DNA from: Petrosia ficiformis
Taxonomy: Eukaryota; Porifera; Demospongiae; Haplosclerida; Petrosiidae
Reading direction: 5' to 3'
DNA: 64,000 bases
Assembly (NCBI GenBank): GCA_947044365.1
Contig: OX345645.1
Location: 687,356-751,355 of the forward strand
Shown: positions 61,401 through 64,000 of the stretch, piece after piece
How the letters are laid out: the number at the start of each line of letters is the position of its first letter
How positions within the stretch are numbered: the first letter of the stretch is position 1
The notes under the pieces: generated by a model
Databases searched by the model: none
Told to the model about the DNA's origin: nothing
The model's input: only the letters and a program-made list of their open reading frames with translations
Made by a program: the position numbers and the translations under genes

Positions 61401-63791
61401 GATCCACCTCCAGTTGCCGCCTGGACATTAAATGGAAGAGCTCAACCTGATGAAGTGAATATATTTGTTTCTGATACTGCTAGACCTGATCTAAATGATC
61501 GACTGCAAATTTTTAATGATGATGCCACCTCATCAATTAATGATATTATTGGAACAATGGTGTGTAATTTGACAAATCCATTTGGATTCGATACTGCAAC
61601 TTCAATCATAAGTAAGTTTAATGATGAAGGAGGATTGATTGAGATTACACTTATTTTGACCAATGTTCATAGATAATAAAGTCACTTGTTATTAATATTG
61701 CTAAGGTCTATACACATATACATATCACTATATAGGTGTGGTGTATTAAACCCATAATGTTACATACTTTTATTATTATCCAACTCACCTGAGCCATGTA
61801 AAACCTGTCTTAGCCATAATTGCAATTAGGTTTCAGGATAAACTGGGAGTTCTAGGACGGCTTACAGTTAAGCTTTGTGGCTTGGTTGTGTGTGTGAGTG
61901 TCTGTGTATGTGTGTGTGTATCAGTCATAATATTTAGAGCAGTCTGGGTTTGGGGCTTGGAATTAGTTTAGGGATGGTGTTAGGATTGGAAGTGTCAGCC
62001 ATACGTATTTTGAGCAGTGTCATATATAGAACATGTTATAATATTTTAATTAAACAAAGCAATCTTTGTTCAGGTGTATATGCTCAATATATAAATGTAT
62101 TTTCATTCACTACTAGTTTTTGTATGCACACACAGTCACACACACACACACATAGTCACACACACACATATCACTCGCAGCAAAAACTCATACACATACA
62201 CACACACACAAAGTTACATGCTATTATTCTTATTCCTTAGTGTGTTCGCTTATTATTTTATAATATGAAAATATGCATTATATATTGTGAACTGACTTGG
62301 TCAAGATAGGATTCTAATATTTCGTCTCTCTCTTGTCTTAGCCTGTGAATATCAAATACAAATAACTGAATATTTTACAAATAAGAGCTTACAATGATAA
62401 TTCTATTTGGAGTTCATCTATTATCATTTTGAGCTGTTCAACTTCAACATATTCCAGTTTTCTTAAATCTTTTTTTGCAATCATTAGCACATTTATTTAG
62501 CACATTAGTTGAATCCTTAATTGACCTTGATCCCCTGAACAACAATGTGACTACTAACTTCCTTAACTACATATATATGACACAAATATATACTATTATT
62601 TAGATACATGTAGATTAGCAGACTGGGATATGTCATATTTGGGATTTAAAATGGAACGTGTTATAAATTGGAACATAATTATGTATGGATGGCTTACAGT
62701 TAAGCTTTGTGGCTTGGTTGTGTGTGTAAGTGTCTGTGTATGTGTGTGTATATGAGTATATGATGTTTATGTGTGTGTAAGTGTCAGTGTGTGTGTGTGG
62801 CCAACAAATACACTTCAAATGAGCTGAATCAAATTGGCTCAACAATGGTTAGTGTGTGTACCATTGGCCCAAGAGAGAACTGTGCAGTGCCATTGGAACG
62901 TGTTATAAATTGAATTGGAACATAATTATAATGCTCCAGTATCTACGTATTTCTTGATAGACGTATGATTTCATGGAATGAGTGTTTAAATGAACTAAAT
63001 TTTTCTTTTTGTTTGTTTCTGAATACAACACAAAGTGGAGCAAGGTCAATTAAGGGTTCAACTCTAACTAATGATTGCAAAAAAAATTGAAAACTGGAAA
63101 CACAAAAAATGAATATAAGGTCGTTGCATTTTAGACATTTGAGAATAGACTTATCAACAAATGAGTAATGATGACTACAAAAGATGATATAATTATTTCA
63201 TTCTTATTCCCCTGAACAATGTAACTTACTAACTTCCTTAACTAAGTATTAAACATCTATGTGACACAAATATATACTGTTATTTAGATAGATTAACATC
63301 CATTGTTCTATGTTTGCTTTCACCAATCAATAATTGTTTTTATAATAACAAAACGGCAAACATTTCGAATGGATATTACATTACCTAATCATTCAGAAAT
63401 TTTCAGTAGATTAACATTCATCAATAACAATCATAGATCATGAAAATTATGAGGCAGTGTGAAGAATGTCTTATAATATTCATTGGTATTTCAATTCCTT
63501 CTCTTATAGATATAGCTCCAGATATTATTGAAGGAAGTGGATTTGTACGTGAAGAAGATGCTGCAGTGTTGAGGATTGGGCAAGAAACTTGTCAGTCAAG
63601 TGGAGCAATTGGTGGAGTGAATATTGAATGTCCAAATACTCGAAGTAATTCTGTCATTGAAAGAATGTGGACAAAAGATGGTGTACCTATTGATAGTAGT
63701 AATGAAACTATATCAAGTACAGGCCCAGGAATATACATATGTACTCTTTCAAATATGTGTGGCAATGAAAGTGTAACTTCTGTTATAAACT
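58485..63791 (+). CDS. Ig gene 2: paralogue of Ig gene 1, first 6 exons, runs off the right edge
   Basis: Exons: 58485-58517, 58571-58676, 60131-60377, 60965-61134, 61246-61611, 63510-63791. Phases and lengths match Ig gene 1 exons 1-6 (exons 3, 4 and 6 are identical in length: 247, 170, 282 bp). The visible 401 residues hold a signal peptide (MASALHFLVLTTLFLLFFNS), Ig1 split over exons 3-4 ([24 protein letters not shown]), Ig2 (exon 5) and Ig3 (exon 6). Exon 5 is one codon shorter than in gene 1 and carries about 14 amino-acid changes. The exon 6 donor is AACT|GTTAGT, where gene 1 uses AATG|GTCAGT. Intron 2 has been enlarged by a transposon remnant. The rest of the gene, including any TSP1/PLAC end, is outside the window. 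Confidence 0.9.
58867..59750 (+). pseudogene. DDE-type transposon remnant with broken transposase N-terminus, Ig gene 2 intron 2
   Basis: A helix-turn-helix-like region (KTAEATGFSERTVNCVLLEK) is followed by an FDTDAICRTVHEL segment, then a frame change, EYPTLDKLLQVLKAKMLF and GGRISLEIIERKIGFRYKKN before a stop. This order is typical of the N-terminus of a widespread invertebrate DDE transposase. The DDE domain is missing; an acidic Ser/Glu/Asp-rich stretch ending DGEYM may be the old C-terminus. Ends TGCAAAAACAAAATAGTTAA and GTGCAGTTGCAAGGATTTAA resemble the MITE at 45040-45445. Confidence 0.6.
62100..62215. repeat. CA-rich microsatellite, Ig gene 2 intron 5
   Basis: (CA)n runs separated by TAGT and TATCACTCGC. 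Confidence 0.8.
62820..63080. mobile_element. Fragment of the 205-bp-arm TIR family, Ig gene 2 intron 5
   Basis: GGCTCAACAATGGTTAGTGT, GGCCCAAGAGAGAACTGTGC and AATTAAGGGTTCAACTC match 43290-43540. Confidence 0.6.
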
Positions 63792-64000
63792 GTTAGTACA
63801 GCATAACATAACATATATAATTACATATTAATGTACATACATATATGTATTTATGTACCTGCATAGGCAGAGTAGAGGGTGTACTGGTTTTAAGCTTTCT
63901 GCTGTGATGGTACTATCGTCCCCAGACTGTCACGCCCCACAGCAGAAAACAGTCTAGGAACTTGGACCAACACTTGTGAGGCAATGATGTCATAATCAGG

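Overview
This is a strongly A+T-rich animal genomic window, eukaryotic throughout: spliced genes, GT–AG introns, SINEs and MITEs, no operons or ribosome-binding sites. The gene content (UTP15, VPS28, ThrRS, COMMD10, a TNFAIP8/TIPE protein, ARID3, and Ig/TSP1/PLAC matrix proteins) is metazoan. Tight gene spacing and the style of the Ig genes suggest an early-branching invertebrate, most likely a demosponge; the species assignment is inference.

Layout, left to right. Positions 736-1277 (minus) hold the first three coding exons of UTP15, which runs off the left edge. Positions 1458-2132 (minus) are intronless VPS28. Positions 2472-20147 (plus) are cytosolic threonyl-tRNA synthetase in 19 exons (697 aa), with introns swollen by satellites and transposons. 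Positions 20285-23740 (plus) are COMMD10 in 8 exons, starting 137 bp after the ThrRS stop and using a GC-AG first intron. Positions 26420-32956 (minus) are a four-exon, 300-aa gene whose exons join in phase into an unusual LEM + ubiquitin-like + BTB architecture. Positions 34002-34564 (plus) are the main exon of a TNFAIP8/TIPE family gene. Positions 35326-37623 (minus) are ARID3/dead ringer in six exons. Positions 38300-41750 are a graveyard: a decayed signal-peptide exon, a decayed TSP1 exon, a non-LTR reverse transcriptase remnant and SINEs.

The right third (42023 to the end) is a cluster of large secreted immunoglobulin-superfamily genes. The first is complete: 22 exons, 1739 aa, signal peptide, 15 Ig domains (mostly one per phase-1 exon), two TSP1 repeats and a PLAC domain. 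Inside it four Ig exons with their introns were duplicated in tandem at an offset of exactly 2580 bp. The introns are almost identical between the two copies while several exons carry clusters of amino-acid-changing substitutions, which looks like diversifying selection. A second paralogue starts at 58485 and leaves the window after its sixth exon. This expanding, exon-diversifying Ig cluster is the best candidate for an undescribed biological system here. The LEM-Ubl-BTB protein and an array of copied splice-acceptor/exon starts in ThrRS intron 7 are the next most interesting.

The rest is repeats: TIR and foldback MITE families, two tRNA-headed SINE families, minisatellites with 35-, 60-, 69-, ~71-, ~80- and 90-bp units, and many GTAT/CATA, CA, GGAT and AT microsatellites. 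The long cysteine/tyrosine/histidine-rich open frames in these arrays are not genes.
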